Shown: piece after piece, positions 10,035 through 19,629 of the stretch
Layout: each line of letters begins with the position of its first letter
Position numbering within the stretch: the first letter of the stretch is position 1
DNA from: Micrasema longulum
Lineage: Eukaryota; Arthropoda; Insecta; Trichoptera; Brachycentridae
Direction of reading: 5' to 3'
DNA length: 64,000 bases
NCBI GenBank assembly: GCA_022494885.1
Contig: JAGVSM010005059.1
Coordinates: forward strand, 1 to 64,000
Notes under the pieces: generated by a model
What the model was told of the DNA's origin: nothing
The model's database searches: none
Seen by the model: the letters and a program-made list of their open reading frames with translations, nothing else
Position numbers and translations under genes: made by a program

Positions 10035-11080
10035 CAGCGGCGAATCGTCAAAATAAGCGATTATGCACAGCTTACTTTTATATTTAACTTTTGATAATAA
10101 TGTTTTATATTAACCATTATTTAGATGGTGAGTGGTAATTATATTTATTTATTCATGCGTTTCATAATAAATACAGTTTTTTGTTCACTTTATCCAGCTG
10201 TATTAAACAGTACTTATGATTTTCTTGTTGTATTGCTGTAGAATGTTTTATTATTCAAATTTTCTACTGAATATGTTGTAAAATTTTTAGGTTAAATTTT
10301 AAAATATAAATCTTGTTTCATTTTTAGGTTTATTTTTTTTTATAAATCTTGGGTATAATGAAATTTATGTTCAAAAAAAAATAAAATATTAAGCCAACTA
10401 TGTTAGTATTATAAATGTTTGTAAAAGGCAGATTTGCCGTTTATGTTAATTAAATAAAATAAAAATAAAATAACCATGTTTATGGGAAAAAAAATATTAT
10501 AAATTACCACCACCGTTTGTATCTTCCTACAAAAAATAATTTTAAAGCGCGCCCAGCGCCCAGCCCATTCTCAGTGAACGATGAAACTAGCCGATTACCT
10601 CAGCTTATTACTCCATACAAAAAAAGTACACTATAATTTACATCTTTAACCCACGTCAGCTATTTTAGTACTAAAATTAGAATTAGATTACAAATATTAT
10701 TTGAAGATTCTCTATTTGGAAACTAGTATCTCTAACATTATTTCCGAAGGACTTTTTTTCTTTGATAGGATACCGTTGACATATTATCTATCACGTAAGA
10801 CATGTGGCGTTTGCAGTGGCCGATTTTGGCATTTTTCATTTTAAAAGGAATCAGCCAGTGCTCAGCGTCGACAGTTAAATCATAATGGAAATATCTGCTG
10901 AATGTCATTGTGATTTTTGTTAATAAACTTTTGTACAATTATTGTATTAAAATACTGTATAATAAAGCTACTTATATTGCGTGGTTAGTAATAATTATTT
11001 GAGTTGATTTTCAGAGGACCGCAGAAAAAAATTGTCATTTATAATTATTATAATATAATTATAATATTAATTAATTCTAA
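10035..11080 (-). mobile_element. hAT-like element, copy 2, inverted relative to copy 1
   Basis: Starts with CAGCGGCGAATCG and reads, in reverse, the same landmarks as copy 1: GCGCGCCCAGCGCCCAGCCC, GACATGTGGCGTTTGCAGTG, AAATATCTGCTGAATGTCAT and ATTGCGTGGTTAGTA. The far terminus is missing where repeat Z begins at about 11080. A LINE B 3' end is inserted at 10126-10476. Together with copy 1 it forms inverted arms of several hundred bp. Confidence 0.65.
10126..10476 (+). mobile_element. LINE B 3' untranslated end inside hAT-like copy 2
   Basis: From AGATGGTGAGTGGTAATT to a TAAAATAAAAATAAAATAA tail, it matches the reverse of 32815-33165, including the hairpin GGCAGATTTGCC. The flanking sequences AACCATTATTTA and AACCATGTTTAT are a probable target duplication of about 12 bp with later changes, as expected for LINE insertion. 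Confidence 0.7.
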
Positions 11081-11425
11081 CACTTTTTTCATGAACAACA
11101 TCAAATAAATGATTTTTTTAATCGATCAATTTACATTGATCAGTTTGTCGCATATCTAACGTTTTTGAAAAATGATGTAACCTTGTAAGAACGTTGTTAA
11201 TAACTAGGTTGATTTTAGGTTTATTTAGTTTTAAAGCTGATTTTATATATTTATGTAGATTTATATGTCAAGCATTGTATTAAAAAAGTAAATAAACATG
11301 CCAGATACGAATGATTTTTCGTGTGTTAATATAAATTACTCCTTAGACGTTCCTACAAAGTTACGTCGTCACTTTTACTGACAATTGTCATTTTAATCAA
11401 GCTATATTTTAAGGACTATAGCCGA
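11080..11425 (+). repeat. Repeat Z
   Basis: Landmarks: TTCATGAACAACATCAAAT, TGATGTAACCTTGTAAGAAC, CAAGCATTGTATTAAAAAAG, CCAGATACGAATGATTTTTC, and TAATCAAGCTATATTTTAAG. Parts recur at 31640-32105 (the first part reversed) and at 63715-63895. Unclassified and non-coding. Confidence 0.55.
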
Positions 11426-11534
11426 AAACACTTGTCTTGCAATTATTTCACTCACAGATATGTAGATATTTTTCATCCGCCTGGCACAGAATACGTAAAA
11501 AACTTGTATTAGAAAAATGGGAATATTGTTACGT

Positions 11535-11625
11535 TAGAATGGGGTCCGAACCTCTGGACTCTAATCCGTGAGTCCGCGACAGTACCACGGGGCCGCAGCA
11601 CGGCTCCGTATTACTTTTCCGCAAT
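11535..11625 (-). mobile_element. SINE S2 head, degraded
   Basis: On the minus strand reads a tRNA-like head with GTGGTACTGTCGCGGACTC and B-box-like GGTTCGGACCCC; compare 25083 and 44338. The body is missing. Confidence 0.6.
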
Positions 11626-11879
11626 ATTTTTCTTGCGAACATATGTATGCCAAACACCGCAGAATGAACGTGAAAAATGTTCTCGGGGAAAACTCACCCT
11701 GCGTTGTACGTTATTCCCCATTTTCGTATCTTATTATTTAAAATTACCCTTGCTTCCTCCCCCAATAAGAGTTATCCCTGTAAGAATTACCCTATATGGA
11801 TGAAAGTTACCCCCAAACAGGGTTGCCACAAATTGTGCAAGGCAGCTAAAAATAAACGTTTTAAATAAAAATAATAAGA

Positions 11880-12740
11880 TCTCATATATTGCATCAACTG
11901 CTCCACAAGTGTATTAGAAATCAACTGCTCCACAAGTTTATGTAAGGTTTTTGTTGTTTCATTGTGCGTTTTGTAATATAAATAATAAAGATGTACATAA
12001 ATGAATTATCGTTTGTTTTTTTCATAACCTTTTCATATAAATGAATTATAAACATGAATACGTAGTGTTTAAAACTGTCTGAACATTTTGTTAATTATTC
12101 AATCAATTTATTTATTCAATTCAATTAATTTCTTTAAATAAAACAAATATATTACTAACATACATTTAAAACGTAAATATTTAGAGAGATTCATGTCAAA
12201 GTAGTAGGAGAATCCTGCTCCGGAAAACCCTTTCGGATACATGGAACAGATCAACATCCAGAGCGATGTTGTTCAGCAAACCGGTAGCCCTTCCAATGGC
12301 AGGTTGGTCCTGTATATCGGAATATGAAACAATCTATGCTGACGCTGTCTTAGATAATTATCAGGAACATACAAACCAATGCTTATCATAATCTCAGGAT
12401 TATCGACAATACCGCGTAACAATCGATAAAAATGTGTAGTCAAATACACATTCCTTCTAGTCTCTAAACTGATGTAGCCATGCATACCCTGAAGACACTC
12501 AGTCGGGTAGAGCCAAGGATAATACCCGCTCTCTCTCTCGATTTTCTCTATCCTAAGAGAGTACTTCAGTTCACGTGGCCCCCGAATCATCGAGTCACCC
12601 TCGAGTCTACTTACTATCTCTAGTTATTCTTTGTTTATTTTCAAATGTAAATATATATATTTTTAAAAAGTATATTGTTAAGTGTCCTCGGCACGGGTAA
12701 CCCCAGTGAGGTCACACTATTTAAAAAAAATTATAGTTTG
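11880..12740 (+). mobile_element. LINE H 3' region, split by LINE D
   Basis: Left part 11880-12101 has CATCAACTGCTCCACAAG twice, TTGTAATATAAATAATAAAG and CGTAGTGTTTAAAACTGTCT. The right part, from about 12605, has TTCTTTGTTTATTTTCAAAT and GTGTCCTCGGCACGGGTAAC. The same order is continuous around 27990-28160 except for another insert. TTATTC occurs on both sides of the LINE D insert and is a candidate target duplication. Confidence 0.7.
12102..12604 (-). mobile_element. LINE D fragment, reverse-transcriptase C-terminus
   Basis: The minus-strand frame 12273-12590 reads ERESGYYPWLYPTECLQGM, NVYLTTHFYRLLRGIVDNPE, IMISIGLYVPDNYLRQRQHR and LFHIPIYRTNLPLEGLPVC, then continues as NIALDVDLFHVSEGVFRSR. 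This is the C-terminal tail of a CR1/Jockey-like LINE protein (the R..LF....RTN.....P block recurs in LINEs B, E and N). Copies at 16955-17162 and 39308-39835 share it. It is inserted in LINE H. Confidence 0.75.
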
Positions 12741-13130
12741 TAAGAGAAGAAATATAAATAAAATTATAAAACAAAAAAATATATAAAAAAATAATGATAA
12801 TGATTATACAAATAAAATAATTACAGTAAATTAAGTGAATATGGAATTGTATTTTGATAAAGAGTGTGAATAAATAAATAAAATAAAAATAAAATAAAAT
12901 AAATAAAATAAAAAAATAATTTTAAAAAAATAATTTAAAAAAATAAAGTAAATAAAATAAATAAAAAAATAACAATTTAAAAAGTACATAAAATAAATAA
13001 AGTAAATAAAATAAATTAAACAAGTAAATATCTCACATGTCATTCGATTTTTTTTTCTTACAATTTTCTCAGCCAGATTTGGATTTCTCTTAAAATATTG
13101 TTCATCAGTTTGCTTAATTTTATGTGGAAG
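12741..13130. repeat. AT-rich TAAAA/TAAATAA simple-sequence block
   Basis: Mostly TAAAATAAAAATAAATAA-type repeats on the plus strand. At 12830-12890 AATTGTATTTTGATAAAGAG and TGTGAATAAATAAATAAA match the 3' end of the LINE G2 family (reverse of 36838 and 60245), so it is probably the extended tail of such an insertion. The open frame on the minus strand is Phe/Tyr/Ile-rich translation of the repeat. Confidence 0.65.
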
Positions 13131-13227
13131 CACTTTAGCTAATTTTTGCTACACGGAAGGTAAAATGACCAGATATTACGCTTCAAGTGCCAGTCCATTG
13201 TTTAAAAGCACATCCTTCATTCCTGAA

Positions 13228-13620
13228 AACCGTTTAAAAGACTCGACTGTGGAATCATCTCCCATCCACCATCAAAGATGTTACTACATTATCTCTGTTT
13301 ACATCACGTCTGAAGAAACATCTTCTTTCTCTTCCTTAATCTCTCCTCCTTTTCCTTTTCCTCTTTCCTCTTTTTTCCTTTTTCCCATTGAGTAATAGTT
13401 TTAATTTAAGTTAATTTATAAACAAATACGTTTATTTCTATTTTTATATATCTTTAAATTTTTAATCTTTTTTTTCTATTGAATATGTTCTGTAACTTGA
13501 ATAATAAAAATAAAACTTTTATTTTATTGGTTGGTTGGAAGAAATTGCCATTTGGCAATAAGCCCGCCAATGTACAAATAACATTATGTACAAAAAGTTA
13601 AATAAATAAATAAAGTTAAA
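13228..13620 (+). mobile_element. LINE C 3' end
   Basis: Near-identical to 24290-24660: it reads WNHLPSTIKDVTTLSLF, then a stop, a pyrimidine-rich stretch, and the 3' hairpin TTGCCATTTGGCAA with TAAGCCCGCCAATGTA and an AAATAAATAAA tail. A CR1-like LINE whose hairpin and following motif closely parallel those of LINE A. Confidence 0.8.
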
Positions 13621-13639
13621 TAAATAAAAGACCCAAAGT

Positions 13640-14190
13640 TTCCCTTTCGACTTTTCTCATACCAAAATCCTTTTTTTTGCTTATAAACAAGTTATTTTTT
13701 TAAAATGGCAATTTTATAAACCGCGATTTATATTTATTTCAACTCTACTGATTTCATGTCGCTTTCACTGTGGTTCGGCAAATTGTATTAACGTTAGTGT
13801 CAGATATTGTCATTTTTCCCCATGAACATGTTGCAATTACACGAATCAAGTTTACTGTTATGAAATGTTGCAGTGAAAGTACTTGTTCTACATACCCGAA
13901 AACCAATTTAAAACCATGGGTCTTCCTATCTGTTTCGCTTACACAAGAAATAAAGTTCTTTTGCCAATAAACGAGTTACCCTCTAAAAATACTCCATTTT
14001 CTATTTCATCTATCGCAATTATAATTAAATTTAACATTATTACGTGGAAAATTAAATACAGGGCTTTTGTCGGATATTGTCATTTACCCTCATGACTATA
14101 TTGCTAACACACGAAAGCTAAAACTGTATTTAGTTGTCTCAAATTCAGTTGCAAAAGTCTTCGGCCTTTACAGTATTTTTATAAATTTGA
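13640..14190 (+). repeat. Two diverged direct copies of a 270-bp unit
   Basis: TGTCAGATATTGTCATTTTT with CCCCATGAACATGTTGC (13798 on) recurs as TGTCGGATATTGTCATTTAC with CCTCATGACTATATTGC (14068 on). Upstream, a CTTATAAACAAGTTA motif recurs as CCAATAAACGAGTTA at the same offset. Open frames of 66-77 codons here look fortuitous. Origin unknown. Confidence 0.45.
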
Positions 14191-14344
14191 TAACATCAAA
14201 TACATTATTATTACCAAATTTTCTTAAATTTCTTTTCTACGACGCCCTTCATACTCGTCACCAAAAGATGAATTCCATAATCATAAGTGGCGTGCCGTGA
14301 TTTATTTTATGGGTAGTCTACAAAAAATGATAATTAATTAATTT

Positions 14345-14585
14345 ATTTATTAATATTTTTTTCATTATAAGCTATATTTAAAAAAAAAAAGTGACCTCAC
14401 TGGGGTTACCCGTGCCGAGGACACTTTACAATATACTTTTTTTTTTCAAACATGTTTTTCGTTTGAAGATAAACAAAGAAGACTAACTTCATAAACAGAG
14501 ATACTAAGCAAAATTTTCAGACATTTTTAAACACTACTTATTAATGTTTATAATTGTTTTTTGTACATCTATATTATTTATATTT
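14345..14585 (-). mobile_element. LINE H 3' end, reversed
   Basis: Contains GTGACCTCACTGGGGTTACC and CGTGCCGAGGACACTT, the reverse of the LINE H 3' signature, with the T-rich tail at its left end. Inserted in hAT-like copy 3. Confidence 0.7.
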
Positions 14586-14721
14586 GTACCAGCATATGAG
14601 AACATACTATGCAAGTAATATTTTAATTATATTATTATAATTATAAATGACTATTTTTTTCTGTGGTCCTTTGAAAATCAACTCAAATAATAATAATTAT
14701 TATTTATTTTTTTACAGAAAA

Positions 14722-15290
14722 AGAAATATTTGCGTTCTTATGATTTACCCAAATATTTAATTTTGAGGGCTATTTTCAACGAGTTGTAAATAACCATGTT
14801 TGATTATGTCCAAATGCTTGCAACATTTGGACATAATCAAACATTGTTGAATTACTACCTGGTAAAAGAAGAAGTATAAAAATTGAAAAATTGTTTTCAG
14901 GCGTTGCCTAGTAGGTGATTTGGTTCAGCCGGATGAATCTCACCCACGTGATAAAGGTTTCAGCTCTTTTACTTCACAAAAGTCAACAGATGGAAGAGTT
15001 GAGGAAATGTGGATGTTCAAACATGGGCAGAATGGTGAAGGTTACACAGTGTGTAAAGTGACCACTTAAACCAGCCAATGACAGGTCATAAGCCCTGTAA
15101 ATGCCTAGACTTCCATATTCCCTTCTCATAAATTTTTCCCTGTCTGTTGAAATGAATTTAGAGTTGTAAATAACTCACTATCAGAAAATGTAATCAAGTT
15201 GGGTTAAAGTGGGATTCGAACCACGGAACTTTGGTCCGTGAGTGCGAAACACTAGCCACAGGACCACAACCCGATGATAATAAAAATAAT
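14722..15290 (-). mobile_element. SINE S2, split by an M element
   Basis: The minus-strand head at 15195-15285 has GGGTTGTGGTCCTGTGGCTA and B box GGTTCGAATCCC. The body (15160-15185 plus 14722-14794) has TTTTCTGATAGTGAGTTATT, GAAAATAGCC and ACGCAAATATTT-type sequence shared with 44338-44545. An M element occupies 14795-15160. The tRNA-like head is intact enough to show both pol III boxes. Confidence 0.8.
14795..15160 (-). mobile_element. Repeat M, full copy with 14-bp target duplication
   Basis: Flanked by GAGTTGTAAATAAC at 14781-14794 and 15161-15174; the SINE S2 at 25240 and 44445 has a single copy of this sequence, so the direct repeat is a target duplication. Its left end is a hairpin, CATGTTTGATTATGTCCAAA against TTTGGACATAATCAAACATT. 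The body contains GCGTTGCCTAGTAGGTGATT, GAGGAAATGTGGATGTTC, and AATGACAGGTCATAAGCCCT. No coding capacity. A 14-bp duplication is longer than usual for a MITE and would fit retroposition, but the class is unknown. Confidence 0.75.
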
Positions 15291-15689
15291 ATTAACCACG
15301 CAATATAAGTAGCTTTATTATACACTATTTTAATACAATACTCGTAAAAAAGTTTATTAACAAATACCACAATGACATTCAGCAGATAATTCCATTCTGA
15401 TTTAACTGTCAACACGGAGCACTAGCCGATTTATTTTAAAATAAATAATGTCAAAAACGGCTGCTTCAAACGCCAGATGTCCTATGTGATACTCAATATG
15501 TCATTGGTATCCTATCAAAGAAAAAAAGTCCTTCGGAAATAATGTTCGAAATACTAGTTTCCAAGTAGAGAATCTTCAGATAATATTTGTAATCTTCAAG
15601 CTTGTTTTAGTGCTACAAAATCAGACTTGCTTGTTAAGAGCTTGTTGCTTTCGTTCAATCCTTGAACCTGTGAAGGTTCATTAGATTTT

Positions 15690-15790
15690 TATAGATGTAT
15701 GTAATGGTCAGCGCGTTTGCTTACTATGCAAGAGGTATCGGGTTCGATTCTCGACATGGTTGATATGAAATATTTATTAAAAAAACAGAT
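15690..15790 (+). mobile_element. tRNA-like SINE head, family S4
   Basis: TAATGGTCAGCGCGTTTGCT with TACTATGCAAGAGG and B box GGTTCGATTCTC resembles a tRNA gene of the Ala/Val/Ile type, followed by an A-rich stretch. The 5' arm does not pair with the 3' arm, so it is not a functional tRNA. Confidence 0.6.
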
Positions 15791-15859
15791 TCAACAGACA
15801 GATTGAACAGAACTCAAGATATAATCTTGTTTTTGCCCTTTAACAATAAGGAATATTTT

Positions 15860-16110
15860 TATGTTTTTTAAAATAATTTTTATTTCCTTTTTTAATTACT
15901 ACAAAAAAACACCGTATTATCTTTTACAGAATATATATCTGTCCATTTTTTATTATGGGAGCAAAAATTTATTAACATTTTCTTGTATACCCACGAACAG
16001 GCCATGCCTTTGTGGGATTTTTTGTTTACTATTTTTACTATTAATATGTATTTCATTACTATGAAATTATGCTTTATATTTTGGATACTCTGTTTTACCT
16101 CTTACGTAAA
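15860..16110 (+). repeat. Repeat R, copy 1
   Basis: Shares with 21440-21620 and 56490-56780 the segments TTTTTATTTCCTTTTTTAAT, TACCCACGAACAGG, GCCATGCCTTT, CTATTTTTACT, TTAATATGTA and TATGAAATTATGCTTTAT. Unclassified, pyrimidine-rich, non-coding. Confidence 0.5.
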
Positions 16111-16646
16111 TTGTTAAAAAACAAAAAAAAATAAAAAAAATGGTGTTTTCACACTATAATATTTCGTAGTCCCTGGGCTGGCTCCTGAATCGTATGACTG
16201 ATCATTTTTCCTTTATGTTACAAAAAACGATCAAGATACGCTGCGAGTGGTGTACCAATACATTGAGGAATATTTTTTCTATTCCTTTTCTTCAATTTTT
16301 GCCATCCCTGTTTTATATGGGTAAAATTTACCTAAATTCCTTTGAAGTCGAGCGCAATAAAGTTTTGCAAATTCACATACATTTCCCGTGTATTTTGAGT
16401 AAAAAAAACCGATATCCTGGGGAAAAACGTGCCGCTAAAAGGTTGAAAGGTTTGGCAATCTAATTAAAATAAATCACCAAAGTAACGGCCCTTTTTAGAT
16501 ATGCAAACTTACACTTTTATTTCTGTACCTCTTTGAAAACGTACCTGATATTAGTCTGCGTTGTCTCCGATTGGTTGAAGATTAGACCAATGAAAATCAA
16601 GGGAATAATGTAAGACTTTATTTTTAGTGTGTTTAAGACTGAAGTC
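16111..16646. other. Unassigned
   Basis: An 89-codon open frame at 16194-16463 shows no recognisable motif, signal peptide or splice-site support and is not called. No repeat partner was found. Confidence 0.35.
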
Positions 16647-16872
16647 CGTCGTCCATCTTTCAAAAAGGCTTATCTCGTTTTTTGTCGATATTGAGTTATG
16701 AATATTTTAATAAAAATTAAGTTATATTTATGGAATCAATAGGCACTGTACTGTCTAAAAATAATTTTTAAAACCCCAGCAAATACAGTATAATTTTTAA
16801 AAATATATCTTAATATGTTGTCTCAAAAATTAACAAATTCGAGATACGCCTTTTTGAAAGATGGACGGCGAA
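16647..16872. mobile_element. Small inverted-repeat element (226 bp)
   Basis: GTCGTCCATCTTTCAAAAAG continuing GCTTATCTCG at the left is matched by CGAGATACGC continuing CTTTTTGAAAGATGGACGGC at the right. The interior is AT-rich. This is MITE-like; no second copy is in the window and the target duplication is not resolved. Confidence 0.55.
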
Positions 16873-16954
16873 GTATCATTTCCACGAGGACAATACAATA
16901 GATAGGACATACATATATAAGGTCGAACCGCATTACAGCGTCGCTGCACTACAT

Positions 16955-17162
16955 TTTGTATTCAATTTATTTATTTAAAATAATACTTTTAAGACAAACT
17001 AAAATTTAAGACGTTCATATTGTAAAAAGACAAAAAATACATGAAAAAGAGACTCATGTCAAAGTAGTGGGAGAATCCTGCTCCGGAAAACCCCTTCGGA
17101 TACATGGAACAGATCAACATCCAGAGCGATGTTGTTCAGCATAGCGGTAGCCCTTCCAACAG
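16955..17162 (-). mobile_element. LINE D 3' fragment
   Basis: 17043-17162 matches 12190-12300 (AAGTAGTGGGAGAATCCTGC, GGAAAACCCCTTCGGATACA, CAGAGCGATGTTGTTCAGCA). The adjoining 16955-17043 is the 3' untranslated part seen again at 39308-39395. Confidence 0.75.
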
Positions 17163-18150
17163 TATGGGATGCTGCGAAGTGTAGAGCAGCTTTAGTGCTC
17201 ATTGTTTCATCCAAAACAGTGAAAATAATATTTTGCGCTGCCGCGCAGTGCCGCTATAGTGCGGTTTACATGTGGACAATGCAAAAGATATGGCAATATT
17301 GTCTTGTCCCAGCTCCATAAACTGTCTCGACCGCGCAGGACAGAACGCCGGGACAATACGAAAATTCGGCCGCAGTTCACACGTGAGCGCCGCGAAAATG
17401 AATTCACAACGGCGTTTTTTAAGGGCGTATTTTTTTTCGATATAAATGAATCTTAAAAAATCCGAAAAAGAATAAAAAAAAAATTATCAAAATATGCTGC
17501 ATTTGGTTGGTGGGTGCGTAAAGGAGAATGATGATGATTAATCTTTTATACATTTGAGGGGTTAAAGAAGCTGTAATCTTCTTGCGAGAATGGGACAAAG
17601 CATAAAATAATTTAATATTTAATACCAATTCAGCATGCGAGAAAGAGAAGGCAGAAGGTTCGATTTTTTAAGCGTTAGAATTATTCAGCGCGCGACAGAG
17701 ACGGGCGGATATTGAATGGCACCTTCGGCGGGTGCGAGCGAGATAAAAGGCTCATAGAACAGGTGTTGCGTTATTGGCCGGCAGGTGCGCGGGAATATAA
17801 ATTCAAATTCGGAAACCGGGTTCCGAAATTGAACTGCGCGAATCGGCGGGAATCATGTTTCTCTTTTATAATAAATATTTGAGAAAAGAAATACAGAATT
17901 CGGATATAAGAATCGCAAATAATGTAATCAATCAGTTATTGTTATAGTAATCAGGCCCAAAACCATCTTGTGCCCCAGCATAAAAAAAGCCGAACCCATA
18001 AAAAATTTAGTAATTTTGATGTTTATTTTTTCCCGAATTTAAAAAAAAAGCCTTTTAATTTTTTTTATTTTCTATTAAAAAATTTCATAAAAGGTAAATG
18101 TTTTTTTAAAATTCTATACATTTCTACTTTTACACATCTAGTAAATGCTA
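17163..18150. other. CpG-rich unassigned block, then AT-rich
   Basis: 17163-17410 and 17640-17860 are strongly enriched in CpG (GCGCTGCCGCGCAGTGCC, CGCGAATCGGCGGGAATC) against an AT-rich background. A TATA-like AGATAAAAGGCTC occurs at about 17740. No open frame with similarity was recognised. It may be an undescribed transposon body or a promoter-proximal CpG block; sequence alone does not decide. Beyond 17900 it is AT-rich. Confidence 0.35.
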
Positions 18151-18158
18151 TCACTGTA

Positions 18159-18198
18159 ACTCTCCAAAAAAAGAGACTAACTCTTGTGCTTGGAGAGT
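18159..18198. ncRNA. Two-tier RNA hairpin, copy 1
   Basis: The outer stem ACTCTCC/GGAGAGT is perfect over 7 bp and the inner stem AAGAG/CTCTT is 5 bp. The same architecture at 59052-59090 has outer stem ACTTGCC/GGCAAGT. Two of seven outer pairs differ by changes on both sides that keep pairing, while the inner sequence is nearly unchanged. Selection on an RNA structure is inferred, probably in a LINE 3' end; the sense strand is not certain. Confidence 0.55.
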
Positions 18199-18214
18199 GA
18201 CTTACACTGTTGTA

Positions 18215-18350
18215 GTTTTTTTTATTTTTTTTATTTAAAACTTCAAGTACAAATAATAAGTACTTTGGAAGACTTATTGCTTAAAGCAATATCCTCCAGC
18301 TAACCAAAAAACTGACTGTTCAAAAAAGAGATTGGTCAAAATTTTGTACT
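18215..18350 (-). mobile_element. LINE 3' end with hairpin
   Basis: The sense strand (minus) contains ATTGCTTTAAGCAATAAG, a hairpin in the same position as TTGCCTTAAGGCAA of LINE A, followed by a TTAAATAAA-type tail at the left edge. No coding part is visible. Confidence 0.5.
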
Positions 18351-18367
18351 AAAAAAACATAAATATA

Positions 18368-18724
18368 CAGGTGTTCTTTTAACCCTGTCACATCCGAAAC
18401 CACGATGATCAGTGTGAGCAAGAAGACATATTGGCGCATTAAAATAATTATTGAGAACGAATAAAATTTTGAAAAAAAAATACCAAAAAAAGCAAATGGT
18501 TGCTTACATCTGCTGGAGAGAAACGAGGAGGAGGGAGGGGGGAGTCTGATACTGCGCCGCGCTCCCCTCACTTCTCTGCAGAAGTAAACAACCATTTGTT
18601 TTTTTTTAATATTTTATTTTTAAATATTTCTTTGTTCTAAATGTTTTTTAAATATGCTAATATGTCTTCTTGCCCATACTGATCATTGTAGTTTTGAATG
18701 TGACAGGGTTTAAAGAACACCCTG
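18368..18724. mobile_element. TA-flanked MITE, 357 bp
   Basis: Ends CAGGTGTTCTTTTAACCCTG and its inverted partner CAGGGTTTAAAGAACACCCTG (split here as CAGGGTTTAAAG and AACACCCTG). TA lies at 18366-18367 and 18725-18726. The inverted repeats continue inward (AAGAAGACATATTGGCGCAT against ATGCTAATATGTCTTCTT; GCAAATGGTTGCTTAC against AAACAACCATTTG), so most of it can fold back. The TACAGGGTGT-type end suggests a Tc1/mariner relative. No transposase. Confidence 0.75.
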
Positions 18725-18726
18725 TA

Positions 18727-19629
18727 TATGAAAATTTAGATACATATGTTAAAATAAAATGTATAAAAACTATTAAAAATAACAGCTGTTTTTTTTTTAA
18801 ATTGGCTTGTACATAATAATAATAATATTAATATATTTTTATTAACCGTAATATACAATGTCATACATACAAAAATAATAACAAAGTTATACCAAGTTAA
18901 TGGCAGACTTATTACCACTAGCAATTTTTTACAGTCTAATTAAACTAAATAAAAAATAGAATAAAAAATCATTTTAAAATAAAAAATAAAAGACATATTA
19001 AAATAAAAAACAAATAAATGAAAACGTTTTACAGGATTATGGTTTCTATTGCTTGCATTAATTATATTTAATACATTATTAAATATCTTAAAATAATTCA
19101 TAGTAAAATATTAATATTATTTTTTGTAAATTTCAAACTACGTGAAATTGAAATATTAAGGTAAATCTTAAGAGCACAAATATTTCTTTTTCGTAAAAAG
19201 AAATTTAAAAAATAAAAGTTTGAATGCTGTTTTGAGGTTGGAAGACGAAAGGATTTTCTTTTGTTAGGAAAAAATATGTGGATCGCGGATTGTTCAATAA
19301 TCCAGATTCAAAATGCGAAAAAGCTGAAATTCGGGCAAATTTTTTCTGCCATTTCGACCGGACCCTTGTCAAAGGCGCGAGTTGCTTTTCCTTGTCAAAT
19401 GTGACAAGATGTGGCACGAGTCACCGGACGTGCGTTGGCAGGATTATCGAGAAAGCTGAGCTGTGGCATCTGCTCACTGACAATGCGATCCCGTAAAGCT
19501 ACGGTTCGAAAATATATTTTTATAAACATCAAAATATTCAAGACATATCGCGATATACATCACAAGTGATATTTATTTTGTATGAATATGACTTAGAGGA
19601 AAAAGCATGTTTAATTAGATAAGGTGTTA
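18727..19629. other. Unassigned; AT-rich then mixed composition
   Basis: 18750-19200 is AT-rich and may be a decayed LINE 3' region on the minus strand. 19200-19500 is of mixed composition with overlapping 70-codon frames on both strands and no recognised motif. Confidence 0.35.

Larger units (their letters stand above)
14286..15625 (+). mobile_element. hAT-like element, copy 3, carrying two insertions
   Basis: Begins AAGTGGCGTGCCGTGATT, then GGGTAGTCTACAAAAAATG, as in copy 1. It continues after a LINE H insert (about 14345-14585) with TTGTACCAGCATATGAGAAC and TTTTTTCTGTGGTCC, is then interrupted by SINE S2 (14722-15290), and resumes with TAACCACGCAATATAAGTAG to about 15625, where homology stops. 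The right terminus is missing. Confidence 0.65.

Noticed and set aside
12831..13133. 100-codon minus-strand open frame
   Set aside because: Translation of a TAAAA-type simple repeat.
16194..16463. 89-codon open frame as a host gene
   Set aside because: No motif, splice support or conservation visible; length is within chance for this window.
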